NCBI RefSeq assembly: GCF_900112335.1
Contig: NZ_FOLG01000017.1
Location: 1 to 64,000 of the forward strand
Direction: 5' to 3'
From: Tropicimonas isoalkanivorans
Lineage (GTDB): Bacteria > Pseudomonadota > Alphaproteobacteria > Rhodobacterales > Rhodobacteraceae
DNA length: 64,000 bases
Positions 34,713-43,640 of this stretch are shown here, piece by piece. A program made the position numbers and the translations under genes. Within the stretch, counting starts at the first letter, position 1, and the number at the start of each line of letters is the position of its first letter. The notes under the pieces were generated by a model. It saw only the letters and a list, made by a program, of their open reading frames with translations, ran no database searches and was not told the DNA's origin.

Positions 34713-34857
34713 TTTGACGGCCTGCCCATCTCTTGAAGGCCGCTCGGGTGACGGGTGGATGCGCAAAGGCCCGGGATGGGGTGAGGACGACGATCCAGAG
34801 CCACGACTGGGATGCAGCCCCCTGCCCCGCACTCCCAGCCCCCCTGCGCGATGTAGC

Positions 34858-35889
34858 TCAGCTGGGCAGGCGATGCCGATCCTCGGGCCCGATCTGACCT
34901 GCCAGATGCTGGCGCAGCGCGTCCTTGCCGTTCGCCCGAAGATCATCGTTGAAATCCCCGAGCCGCGGTTCCAGCACCCGCACACGCACCCCGACCTCGG
35001 AGGCTCTGGCGCTCAACCTCCCTGCCGCAAGTTGCCCAGCCGGATCGCGGTCGATGGCGATGTAGAGGCGCTGGAGCCCCTCCGGCAGCAGGACCGCCCC
35101 GAGGTGTCCCGACGAGAGCGCCGCCCAGACGGGCAGACCTGGGATTGCCTCGGACAGGGACAGCATGGTCTCGATGCCTTCGCCGACGACGAGGATGTCA
35201 TCGTGCGGGGTGAGCCTGACAGCATTGCAGAGGAGGTGACCCATAGCCCGACGCTGTGGATTCACTGCCGCCTTCCCCTGTCCGTCAGGCGCCAGCCAGG
35301 TGCGATGCACGCCCTGCACGGCCCCTGCCCCATCGGTAACCGCCGCGATCATCGCCGGTCTGGGGATGCTCCGGGTCTGCCCCTCTTCCCGATGCCAGCA
35401 CTTCGGGTGGAAGCGTAAGGCGCCGTTCGCCCCGAATTGGGTGATGCCTCGGGAACGGAGGTAGGTCTCAGCAAGCGTGCCTGTGATCGGCTTCGAGGCA
35501 GCAAACAAGCGCGCCGCTGCCGCGGGAGTGCCACCGGGCGCCTTGGCCTTCCTCAGCTCTTTCTTATCCGGGACGACCGGCTGCGGACGGCCAAGATGCG
35601 CTCGGGCCTCGGCGAGAAGGTCGGGGAAGCGCGTGATCCCCGTCCGGGCGCGGATGATGTCCAGGAGATCGCCATGCTCGCCTGTGGCCCCATCCGTAAA
35701 CTTGCCCGCTGCCCCTGGTCCCGACGCAGGACCCGTCAACCGCACGAAGAGCGACCGGCCGGGGTTGTTCTGCAGATCGCCGACGATCCAGTAGGATCCT
35801 TCCCGCCGTCCGGCGGGAAGGTAGGCACGACAGACGCCTTCGGCATTTTCTGCCAGATCGCGCACGAGGTCTTCGGTCTCGGAATACAT
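34858..35889 (-). CDS. Toprim-domain primase-like protein
   Basis: A 343-residue protein with an N-terminal region of plasmid primase-helicase type (AYLPAGRREGSYWIVGDLQN, GTLAETYLRSRGI) and a C-terminal Toprim domain: the acidic motif VVGEGIETMLSLSEA (about 233-247) and the DxD motif YIAIDRDPAGQLAAGRL (about 285-301). It lacks the zinc finger and the helicase part of full primases. It probably serves in plasmid DNA replication or lagging-strand synthesis after transfer. It begins 4 bp after the giant helicase gene, so both are in one operon. Confidence 0.82.
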   Translation of the reverse strand: MYSETEDLVRDLAENAEGVCRAYLPAGRREGSYWIVGDLQNNPGRSLFVRLTGPASGPGAAGKFTDGATGEHGDLLDIIRARTGITRFPDLLAEARAHLGRPQPVVPDKKELRKAKAPGGTPAAAARLFAASKPITGTLAETYLRSRGITQFGANGALRFHPKCWHREEGQTRSIPRPAMIAAVTDGAGAVQGVHRTWLAPDGQGKAAVNPQRRAMGHLLCNAVRLTPHDDILVVGEGIETMLSLSEAIPGLPVWAALSSGHLGAVLLPEGLQRLYIAIDRDPAGQLAAGRLSARASEVGVRVRVLEPRLGDFNDDLRANGKDALRQHLAGQIGPEDRHRLPS

Positions 35890-35892
35890 GGG

Positions 35893-38800
35893 TCAACAAC
35901 CTCCGCGATCATGTAGCCTTGCGACAGGACAACGTGCAAGCAGACGATCCAGTATCGCGACGCCATCGGCGTCGGTCGGGCAAAACAGCCGAAGCTTCCA
36001 ACTGATGATCTCCGAGAAGAAGCCATCGGCCTTGAGCCGATCCTTGGCTGCCTCCGAGAAGCCCGACAGTTCGATCCGGTTCGCGCCCATGACGCGCGAG
36101 CGGTGCAATTCCATCCCTTCGGACAGGCACACCACGGTCTTGCCCTCCAGAACGAGGGCATGGACCTGCGCGGCCGAGAGCTTGGGCGCATCGGCGGCCA
36201 GCGTGGTCGCGACCCAGGCAGGCGAGACGCGGCGGCCGATGATGCGCTGCCCGTCATCGGTCTGCAGGCGGTAGACGCGGGTTTCATCCTGGGGGAGCTG
36301 CTTCCAGATCGGCAGCAGCAGACCTCCCACGATGTGCAGCGTGGAGTCCGAAAACTCCGGCACCTCGGCCAGTTCCGCAGTCCACGCCGCTGTGAAGGCC
36401 GCGCGGTCGGCCTCGAGCCAGTGGGTGTCCTCCATGACCTTGGCCGGGACCGTGCTGGCATCAAGCGGGCGGATCAGGCGCCGGCGCGGCTCGATGGTCC
36501 CATCGTCCAGCATGTGACTGGTGGCGGAAACCTGCACGGCAGCCCGGCCCGAGCGGCTGTTGACCAGAAGCCGCGCCTGCGGGTCATCCAGCCATTCGAG
36601 CGCATCGGCCAGCGAAGTAGGCGTGTTGCGGCGCTTTTCCGCGATGGTCAGCAGCTGGGTTTCCGCGCCGGAGCCCGGATGGGTGTAGATGACCTGTGCG
36701 TCGGTCACCCGGAAGCTCTCGGCACGGAGTGTCTCGAGCCCGAGATCATAGACCCCAGCGGCGATGGCACCCTCGATCCGCTGGTCGAGGAGTTCTTCGA
36801 AACCCGCGAACAGGACGGCCTGCATGTCGATCGTCAGCGCCAGCAGGCGATTGAGGAAGGTCGTGATCGGCGGCAGGTCATCCTTCAGCCCGTTGTCATC
36901 GGTCAGGCTGAGCCCGGTCGCATCCTCGAAAGCCCCGAGCGAACATCCGGCCAGATCGCCGCGATAGATGCGGCGGTAAAGCTGGCGCAGGGCGTCGCGG
37001 GCGTAGGGCGACTCGAGGTTGTCTTCGGGGCGGAACAGCCCTTGCCCGCCGGTCTGGCGCTGACCCCGCGTGATGGCGCCAAGCGTGTCGAGGCGGCGCG
37101 CAATGGTCGACAGGAACCGCTTCTCCGCCTTCACGTCGGTGGCCACCGGCCGGAACAAGGGCGGCTGCGCCTGATTGGTGCGGTTGGTGCGCCCGAGACC
37201 CTGGATCGCGGCATCTGCCTTCCAGCCGGGCTCCAGGAGGTAGTGGACCCGCAGGCGCTGGTTCTTCGCCCCGAGATCGGCGTGATAGCTGCGCCCGGTG
37301 CCGCCGGCATCCGAGAAGATCAGGATACGCTTTTCGTCATCCATGAAGGCTTGGGTTTCCGCGAGGTTCGCGGCTCCAGCCCGGTTCTCCACCACGAGCC
37401 GTGCCGAATGCCCTTCGCCCTTGCGCACGATGCGGCGCGACCGGCCCGTGACCTCAGCGACCAGGTCGGTACCGAAGCGCTGGACGATCTGGTCGAGCGC
37501 TCCTGGCACCGGTGGCAGCGAGGCGAGCTTTTCGATCAGCGCATCGCGCCGGCGGACAGCATCCCGGCACTCGACCGGTTGACCGTCCCGCGTGACGGGG
37601 CGCGAGGAGAGATTGCCCTCGCTGTCGGTGAAGGGCTCGTAGAGCTGCACCGGGAAGGAATGAGCGAGGTAATCCAGGACGTACTCCCTGGGCGTGATGT
37701 CACAGCGGATGTCGTTCCATTCGTCGGTCGGGATCTCCGACAGGCGGCGTTCCATCAGCGCCTCACCCGTCGAGACGATCTGGATGACCGCCGCATGACC
37801 TGCCGCCAGATCGGCCTCGATCGCGCCGATCAGCGTGGGGGTCTTCATCGAGGTGAGCAAATGGCCGAAGAATCGCTGCTTGGCGGACTCGAAGGCCGAG
37901 CGAGCGGCGGACTTGGCCTGCCGGTTGAGCGTACCGCTCTCGCCAGAAATGTTCGCCGCCTCCAGTGCCGCGGTCAGGTTGTTGTGGATGATAGCGAAGG
38001 CCCCGGCATAGGCATCGTAGATGCCGCGCTGCTCCAGTGTCAGCACGTGCTCCAGCATCTCGTATTCGACACCATCATAGGACAGCGACCGGGCGGTGTA
38101 GAGACCGAGCGCCCGCAGGTCACGGGCCAGCACCTCCATCGCCGCGACGCCACCCGCCTCGATTGCCTCGACGAACTCGGAGCGCGTCGCGAATGGGAAA
38201 TCCTCCCCGCCCCAGAGGCCGAGACGCTGCGCATAGGCGAGGTTGTGGACGGTGGTCGCACCCGTGGCCGAGACATAGACCACGCGGGCATTGGGCAGCC
38301 TGTGCTGCAGGCGCAGGCCCGCCCTGCCCTGCTGCGAGGCCATGGTATCGCCCCTCTCGCCTTTGCCACCGGCGGCATTCGCCATGGCATGGCTTTCATC
38401 GAAGAGGATCACCCCGTCGAAATCCGCCCCGAGCCAGTCGACAATCTGGTCGACGCGAGATTTCTTCCCGCCACGTTCTTCCGAGCGCAACGTCGCATAA
38501 GTGGTGAAGAGGATGCCCTCGGCGAGCGGGATGTCCCGGCCTTGCGCGAAACGCGACAGCGGCGTCACCAGAAGCCGCTCCTGACCGAGCGCTGACCAGT
38601 CGCGCTGCGCGTCCTCGAGGAGCTTGTCGCTTTTTGAGATCCAGAGCGCCTTGCGTCTTCCTCGAACCCAGTTGTCGAGCAGGATCCCGGCGGACTGGCG
38701 ACCCTTTCCCGCGCCGGTGCCGTCACCGAGAAAGAAGCCGCGGCGGAAGCGGACAGCGTCACCGGCATCGTCCGGAGCAGCGGAGACCAAGTCGCCGGTC

Positions 38801-40272
38801 TCATCGACAGTCCACGATCCGGCGAGATGCGCGCCATGCGCCTCGCCCGCGTAGATCACTGTCTCGAGCTGCGCGTTGGAGAGAAGCCCGTCCCGCAGGA
38901 CTGATGCGGGAAGCTTCGGGCGATAGCTGGGTTTCGGAGGAGCGACCGAGGCCATGGCCGCCGATTGCACGAGCTTGGTCGGGTGCGGTGCCGCGCCGGG
39001 GATGTCGATCGCCTGCAGGCGGAATGTCTCGTAGATCGCATCCGAAAGGCGAGTGGCGCCATCGTCACCACTCGCCTCACGCAGGGTATAGGCGAGGCCT
39101 TCGGCCTCGGCCGTGGTGACAGCGGGTGCGGCCATGGTTGCGGAGGATGCACGTGAACTCTTGAGCGCAGCGCGGGTGAGGCGCGCAGGACTTCCCGGGA
39201 AGGGGGAAGAGCGGCCATGGCCTGCCGGCGCGGCCCGATCCAGTTCGAGACGCGGCGGGACCTCGGACGCGATCCTGGACAGGAGATGCGCGGCATCGGG
39301 GGAGATCGGCTGGCGAAGATCGGCGGTTATGCCGCCACGCTCGCCGCCTCGGGACTTGTCAAAGACCGAAATCCGCGTCTCGAAGCTGGTGCCGTGCCTG
39401 GCGAAGGCAGCACCCGACACCGCGCCGGTGAACACCAGATGCGCGGTCTCTGTCATGCGCGCGAAACTCTCGGCCCAGGACGGCGCGTCGGGCGCGAAAC
39501 TGGCGCCGGTGATTGCGACGAGCCGTCCGCCGGGGGCCAGGCGCGCAAGCGCCGAGCGCAGATGCCGGGCCGTCGCCGCGGTGCTGCGGCCATCGACATT
39601 GGCCACAGCCGAGAACGGCGGGTTCATCAGGATGACACTCGGGCGCAGGCCAGCGTCTAGGTGATCGTCAATCTGCGCGGCGTCAAAACGGGTGACCGGT
39701 CGGCCCGGAAACATCCGACGCAGAAGCTCGGCCCGGGTGTCGGCCAGTTCGTTCAGCGCGAGGCTGCCACCGGCGACCTCGGCCAGGATCGCCAGAAGCC
39801 CGGTCCCGGCCGACGGCTCGAGGACGAGATCACGACCGTCGATCCGTGCAGCAGCCAGAGCCGCGAGCCCCATTGGCAACGGGGTGCTGAACTGCTGAAA
39901 GCGCTCCATTTCTTCCGAGCGCCGGGTATGGGTCGGCAGGAGGTCAGCGACCTTGGTCAGGATGGGCAGCAGCGCAGCATGCGAACCGGCCCGGGCCAGC
40001 AGCGCGCGGCCGAATTTCCGCAAGAAGAGGACCAGTGCCACCTCGCCCGCCTCGTAGGCAAGCTTCCAGTCCCAGGCGCCTGTCGCATCGGAGCCGCCAA
40101 AGGCGCGCTCCATCTCCAGGCGCAAGCGCAGCGCGTCGATCTGGAAGCCTTGCGCCAGATCGGGCTGCAGCGCCTCGGCGACAGCGAGGATCGCGGTTGC
40201 AGGGTCCGGGGACATGTGGGGAAAAGCGGGCGCAAGCTCGGGCGCCTGCGCAACAGGGGAAAGTTGGGTCAT
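35893..40272 (-). CDS. methyltransferase-strawberry notch helicase fusion
   Basis: A 1459-residue protein. The N-terminal part is an N6-adenine-type methyltransferase: motif I LEPSAGTG (151-158) and motif IV NPPF (217-220). The rest is a strawberry-notch-type superfamily 2 ATPase: LSNAQLETVIYAGEAH, Walker A GDGTGAGKG near 515, a DESH box (VILFDESHAMANAAGGKGER) near 620, and the C-terminal SNO domain (IFSDAGGTGRSYHAD, GLGRTNRTNQAQPP). Such fusions are frequent on large alphaproteobacterial plasmids; the role may be protection against restriction or DNA remodelling. Its leader contains a conserved structured segment and a LexA-type site lies upstream. Confidence 0.9.
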   Translation of the reverse strand: MTQLSPVAQAPELAPAFPHMSPDPATAILAVAEALQPDLAQGFQIDALRLRLEMERAFGGSDATGAWDWKLAYEAGEVALVLFLRKFGRALLARAGSHAALLPILTKVADLLPTHTRRSEEMERFQQFSTPLPMGLAALAAARIDGRDLVLEPSAGTGLLAILAEVAGGSLALNELADTRAELLRRMFPGRPVTRFDAAQIDDHLDAGLRPSVILMNPPFSAVANVDGRSTAATARHLRSALARLAPGGRLVAITGASFAPDAPSWAESFARMTETAHLVFTGAVSGAAFARHGTSFETRISVFDKSRGGERGGITADLRQPISPDAAHLLSRIASEVPPRLELDRAAPAGHGRSSPFPGSPARLTRAALKSSRASSATMAAPAVTTAEAEGLAYTLREASGDDGATRLSDAIYETFRLQAIDIPGAAPHPTKLVQSAAMASVAPPKPSYRPKLPASVLRDGLLSNAQLETVIYAGEAHGAHLAGSWTVDETGDLVSAAPDDAGDAVRFRRGFFLGDGTGAGKGRQSAGILLDNWVRGRRKALWISKSDKLLEDAQRDWSALGQERLLVTPLSRFAQGRDIPLAEGILFTTYATLRSEERGGKKSRVDQIVDWLGADFDGVILFDESHAMANAAGGKGERGDTMASQQGRAGLRLQHRLPNARVVYVSATGATTVHNLAYAQRLGLWGGEDFPFATRSEFVEAIEAGGVAAMEVLARDLRALGLYTARSLSYDGVEYEMLEHVLTLEQRGIYDAYAGAFAIIHNNLTAALEAANISGESGTLNRQAKSAARSAFESAKQRFFGHLLTSMKTPTLIGAIEADLAAGHAAVIQIVSTGEALMERRLSEIPTDEWNDIRCDITPREYVLDYLAHSFPVQLYEPFTDSEGNLSSRPVTRDGQPVECRDAVRRRDALIEKLASLPPVPGALDQIVQRFGTDLVAEVTGRSRRIVRKGEGHSARLVVENRAGAANLAETQAFMDDEKRILIFSDAGGTGRSYHADLGAKNQRLRVHYLLEPGWKADAAIQGLGRTNRTNQAQPPLFRPVATDVKAEKRFLSTIARRLDTLGAITRGQRQTGGQGLFRPEDNLESPYARDALRQLYRRIYRGDLAGCSLGAFEDATGLSLTDDNGLKDDLPPITTFLNRLLALTIDMQAVLFAGFEELLDQRIEGAIAAGVYDLGLETLRAESFRVTDAQVIYTHPGSGAETQLLTIAEKRRNTPTSLADALEWLDDPQARLLVNSRSGRAAVQVSATSHMLDDGTIEPRRRLIRPLDASTVPAKVMEDTHWLEADRAAFTAAWTAELAEVPEFSDSTLHIVGGLLLPIWKQLPQDETRVYRLQTDDGQRIIGRRVSPAWVATTLAADAPKLSAAQVHALVLEGKTVVCLSEGMELHRSRVMGANRIELSGFSEAAKDRLKADGFFSEIISWKLRLFCPTDADGVAILDRLLARCPVARLHDRGGC

Positions 40273-40370
40273 CGGGACACTCCGGAATGAGGTTCAGGAT
40301 CAGGCCCTGGCACCCTCTCTCGGGCACCCTCGGACCTGGCCTTTCCCATCCAATCTCTTCCTCTCGACCA
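40273..40370 (-). promoter_or_regulatory. shared plasmid leader element, copy A
   Basis: On the minus strand the leader carries CGAGAGGAAGAGA about 90 nt before the ATG and ends in CCTCATTCCGGAGT six bases before it. The same 14-mer occurs before the DUF6878 gene. Weak pairing (AGGCC at 40302-40306 with GGCCT at 40338-40342) brackets a GAGAGAGG loop. The other copies are at 55265, 55887 and 57771. Confidence 0.5.
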
Positions 40371-40399
40371 GAGGAGATCTCGCCGCTTCGCTTGATTTT

Positions 40400-40414
40400 G
40401 TTCCCGTTATGTTC
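40400..40414. promoter_or_regulatory. LexA (SOS) box of the alphaproteobacterial type
   Basis: GTTC, CCGTTAT, GTTC: an exact match to the direct-repeat consensus GTTC-N7-GTTC bound by alphaproteobacterial LexA. It lies 36 bp before the 97-residue gene (+) and 128 bp before the giant helicase gene (-), in their shared promoter region. Confidence 0.7.
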
Positions 40415-40449
40415 TATTTTGAGAGCCAAGTCAGAATGGGACTTTCCCG

Positions 40450-40743
40450 ATGGACAGCATCACATATTCTCTGCCCGCGACGCCCAAACAGATCGCCTAT
40501 GCGCGGTCGCTCGCACTCCGGAACCGGACCCCTTTACCTTGGGAGGTCCAGCAGAACCGTCGCGCCCTGAGCGCCTGGATCGACGCCCAGGCCAGGCGGG
40601 CGCCCACAGCCGGAGACAACCGGCCGACCTCCAGGCAGGTTGCCTTCGCCGAGCGTCTTGCCCGCATCAAACGGCGCGATGTGCCGGACGAATGTTTCCG
40701 CGACAAGGGGCTCATGTCGAAGTGGATCGACGGGAACAAGTAG
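40450..40743 (+). CDS. small protein with two copies of a Q-x3-A-x2-LA..WID repeat
   Basis: A 97-residue basic protein made of an internal duplication: TPKQIAYARSLALRNRTPLP followed by ALSAWID, then TSRQVAFAERLARIKRRDVP followed by LMSKWID. Each repeat is about 35 residues, probably a helical pair. The same repeat type occurs as a tail on plasmid-borne topoisomerases and helicases (from memory), suggesting DNA binding. It diverges from the giant helicase gene across a LexA-type site, so it may be SOS-induced. Confidence 0.65.
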   Translation: MDSITYSLPATPKQIAYARSLALRNRTPLPWEVQQNRRALSAWIDAQARRAPTAGDNRPTSRQVAFAERLARIKRRDVPDECFRDKGLMSKWIDGNK

Positions 40744-40817
40744 GGAAGTGGATCAGGCAGCGGCCGTTTGAGCTTTCCGCAGCGGCGGTCCGGAAGGAAC
40801 CATTGGTCGTCATCCGA

Positions 40818-41585
40818 TCAGTTGGGCAGCGTAACGATGACCGGCGCACGGCGAGTCGCAACAACAGTGTGTTCGTATTGAACGGCCATGGCACGGGGAT
40901 GGCTGTAAAGGGTCCATCCGTCTTCGCCCTCCGTAGCCATGAGACCGCCAGTGGACAGGAACGGTTCCACCGTCACCACCATCCCATTGTGCATTCGGCG
41001 TTTGTCGCTGCGTGTGGGCCAGGTGGCAATCTCCTCGGGATACTCATGCAGCGAACGGCCGACCCCATGGCTGGCAAGGTTGCGGATCAGAGTATAGCCG
41101 CGGGCCGAGGCGAACCGCCCGATGGCCCGCCCGATGCCGGCCAGCGGCTTGTCATGACCAACCTGCGCGATCCCGATCTGCATGGCACGCTTGCCATCCT
41201 TGCAGAGGCGGTCGAGAGACCCGCGCACCGGAAGAACCCGAAACGTCGCGCCTGTGTCGGCGAAGTACCCGGCCTTTGACGCGGACACGTCGATGTTCAC
41301 GAGATCCCCTTTCTCGATCACCCTGGCACCGGGGATGCCATGGGCAATCTCCTCGTTCACGCTGATGCAGGTCGTGCCGGGAAAGTCGTAGATGGATTTC
41401 GGCGCCGACAGGGCGCCCTCGCGTTCCAGAAACTCGCGCCCGATCTCGTCCAGCTCTCGCGTTGTCATGCCGGGTTCGAGTGTCCGAAGCATCGCGCGCT
41501 GTGCGTCGGCGCCGCAGGCGTTGCGTCCGGACACCCGTAAGGCGGACAAAGCTCGGGAGAAGTCTGTCGCCCTGGCGGAACGCAT
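40818..41585 (-). CDS. map: type I methionine aminopeptidase
   Basis: A 255-residue metalloprotease that removes N-terminal Met. Active-site stretches: GTTCISVNEEIAHGIPG (His), LVNIDVSASKAGYFADTGAT (two metal-binding Asp), SHGVGRSLHEYPE (His), MVVTVEPFLSTG (Glu), and a final Glu in VQYEHTVVAT. The sequence is divergent from housekeeping bacterial MAP and lies in cargo DNA, so it is likely an extra copy. It ends next to plasmid genes and follows an EamA gene by 8 bp on the same strand, forming a two-gene unit. Confidence 0.9.
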   Translation of the reverse strand: MRSARATDFSRALSALRVSGRNACGADAQRAMLRTLEPGMTTRELDEIGREFLEREGALSAPKSIYDFPGTTCISVNEEIAHGIPGARVIEKGDLVNIDVSASKAGYFADTGATFRVLPVRGSLDRLCKDGKRAMQIGIAQVGHDKPLAGIGRAIGRFASARGYTLIRNLASHGVGRSLHEYPEEIATWPTRSDKRRMHNGMVVTVEPFLSTGGLMATEGEDGWTLYSHPRAMAVQYEHTVVATRRAPVIVTLPN

Positions 41586-41593
41586 CCAGTCGT

Positions 41594-42490
41594 TCAGGCG
41601 ACTTCTCGGCGAGGGTCTGCAATCGTCCGACGACCGCGATGGATCGCGTAAAGCCCGGCGGCGACGATGATGACCGCTCCGAGGATCGTGGACCAGATTG
41701 GTAGGGTTCCAAACACCAGAAAACCGATTGGGATCGACCACACGATCTGCAGATACATGAAGGGCTGGATCGAACTGGCCTGCGTCAGCGACAAGGCGTG
41801 CATCACGCTGAAATGCGCCCCGATGCTGAACAGGCAGATGCCCGCCAGCAACAGCCAATCGATCTCCGACAGCAGCGGCGCCGTCTTGAGCCCCGGCCAG
41901 GTGGTCAGGGCAACACCGATCAGGCCGGCATAGAAGAACGAGGTCAGGGTGCTGTCGTGGCGGCTCACCATGCGGGTGAACAACTGGTAGACCGCGAAAG
42001 TGGTCGTCGCGGCGAGCGCCACGAGGCCGCCGATGCCCCAGATATTGCCCGATGGTTGCATGATGATCGCCAGCCCGAGCATTCCCGCCAGCATCGCCCC
42101 GATCCGGTGCCACCCCACATGCTCGCCAAGAAATGCCGCCGCAAGGGCCGTGACGATCAGCGGGCTGACCATGATGATCGTGGTGACCTCCGCAAGCCCG
42201 AGCATGCTGTAGGCGTAGACGATGAGCGCAATCTCTCCGACCAGCAGGCATCCGCGCGCGACCTGCATCATTGGCCGGGCAGTCGTCATCGCCGCCCGAA
42301 ATCCCTGCCTGCTCAGCATCGCCCAGATGATGGCGACCGCCAGGTGGAACCAGTAGCGGCCCATCAGGATGAACCAGACCGAATGATCCGCCACCAACGC
42401 CTTTGACATGGCGTCCATCGAGGCAAAGAGGACGGTCGCAAGGATTGCGAAAGGAACGCCAAGATTTCGCGGCGCCTTGAACTCGTTCAT
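41594..42490 (-). CDS. EamA/DMT-family transporter
   Basis: A 298-residue membrane protein with ten hydrophobic helices arranged as two EamA repeats (first from about 10 to 140, second from about 152 to 285). The start is the ATG at 42490; a possible earlier start adds 9 residues. The family exports amino acids, metabolites or drugs; the substrate is not predictable. The map gene follows after 8 bp, suggesting joint expression. Confidence 0.85.
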   Translation of the reverse strand: MNEFKAPRNLGVPFAILATVLFASMDAMSKALVADHSVWFILMGRYWFHLAVAIIWAMLSRQGFRAAMTTARPMMQVARGCLLVGEIALIVYAYSMLGLAEVTTIIMVSPLIVTALAAAFLGEHVGWHRIGAMLAGMLGLAIIMQPSGNIWGIGGLVALAATTTFAVYQLFTRMVSRHDSTLTSFFYAGLIGVALTTWPGLKTAPLLSEIDWLLLAGICLFSIGAHFSVMHALSLTQASSIQPFMYLQIVWSIPIGFLVFGTLPIWSTILGAVIIVAAGLYAIHRGRRTIADPRREVA

Positions 42491-42672
42491 GTCGTGGTCT
42501 TTCGGTGCTCGATGCACAGGCGCAGCCGTATCCCGCCTGCTGGAAGTGTCATGCCTTCTCAGGTGACTTGGTGCGCCTCATCGCATGTGTGAACGCCGCC
42601 CGCAATCCATTGCCGGCCGGCCTGATCAAGCCTCCCCAACAGGGTACAAAGCCCGCGTTAATGGCGCCCTGG

Positions 42673-43503
42673 CTATTCCAGGGCCTTCACCGCGCCTTCG
42701 ATGTTCAATGGCAGCCATTCGGCATAATTCGCCCAGCCTTCGTAATCCGGCATGGATACCGTGGCGACGATCTCCTCCAGGCTCTTGCCGGCATCGAGTT
42801 CGGCCTTGACCTTCGACTTGAGCTCTTCGAGATAGGCCAGCGTCTCGGTCACGTCTTCCATCGTACCGTTGCCCGAATGCCCGGGCACGAGGATGTCGAA
42901 ATCCAGCCCGGAAACGACCTGCACCTGCCCGATGATCCCGTCGATCGCGGAGGTCGAATCCCGGTATGGCAGCCGCTTGGGCGAGACGATGTCGACCACG
43001 AAGGCAACGTTCTCGGGGCGCACCACCATCACCACCATGTCGTCTCCGTGGCCCGCGCCGACATAGGTCAACTCGAACGTCTTGCCACCGTGTTCCAGCG
43101 ACAGCTTGTCCGAGAAAAGGATGTCCGCCGGCGTCGTCGGCCCGAAATCCTGACCGACCGCCTTCTGATAATTCTCATGCGCAATGATCGTCGCGGTATC
43201 GCCAAGAACCTCGCCGCCCGAACCATGGTCCCCATGGCTGTGACTGGGCAGCATGTAGGTGACCTCCTTGCCGAACCGGTCGCGGATTTCGGTTTCCAGC
43301 CAGGTCGCCGCCTCGGCGTTTATCGGGTCGGTGACCACCGCACCCTCATCGGTCACGACCACCATCGAGACGTGGAAGTTATTATCGAACCGCCAGACGT
43401 CGCCGGTGACCTCGGTCAGGTTGCGGGTAACGTCGCCCGACTGGGCATGGGCGCCCCCTGCGGTAATTGCGGCGACGGCAAAAACACAAACGGAATGGCG
43501 CAT
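42673..43503 (-). CDS. exported MBL-fold metallohydrolase
   Basis: A 276-residue secreted protein (signal ending GGAHAQ) with a metallo-beta-lactamase fold. The zinc motif HSHGDHGSGG (HxHxDH type) is intact, with the later ligands in YVGAGHGDDMVV (His) and FVVDIV (Asp) and a final LVPGHSG. Substrate unknown; many periplasmic members are lactonases or lyases rather than beta-lactamases. It stands alone between an EamA gene and a dioxygenase gene, all on the minus strand with gaps over 100 bp. Confidence 0.88.
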   Translation of the reverse strand: MRHSVCVFAVAAITAGGAHAQSGDVTRNLTEVTGDVWRFDNNFHVSMVVVTDEGAVVTDPINAEAATWLETEIRDRFGKEVTYMLPSHSHGDHGSGGEVLGDTATIIAHENYQKAVGQDFGPTTPADILFSDKLSLEHGGKTFELTYVGAGHGDDMVVMVVRPENVAFVVDIVSPKRLPYRDSTSAIDGIIGQVQVVSGLDFDILVPGHSGNGTMEDVTETLAYLEELKSKVKAELDAGKSLEEIVATVSMPDYEGWANYAEWLPLNIEGAVKALE

Positions 43504-43640
43504 GAAAACCTCCCTGATCCAGGCATGTGACCACCAGCCTACCCAGCCATTGGCGTCTCGTCACATCAAGTGGCCGTGCGTCACGACCCGGGAGCCAAAT
43601 CGGTTGCGGATCATGTACGGCCAGATGCGCCCGCCAGCCG

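Noticed and set aside
34850-34872. tRNA-like A-box (TAGCTCAGCTGG) suggesting a tRNA or attachment site
   Set aside because: No matching acceptor stem, anticodon arm or B-box follows at the right distance, and the motif overlaps the end of the Toprim gene on the other strand.
36103-38595. 830-codon open frame on the plus strand opposite the giant helicase gene
   Set aside because: It is a high-GC shadow: Arg/Gly/Asp-rich, no family signature, while the minus strand encodes clear helicase motifs.
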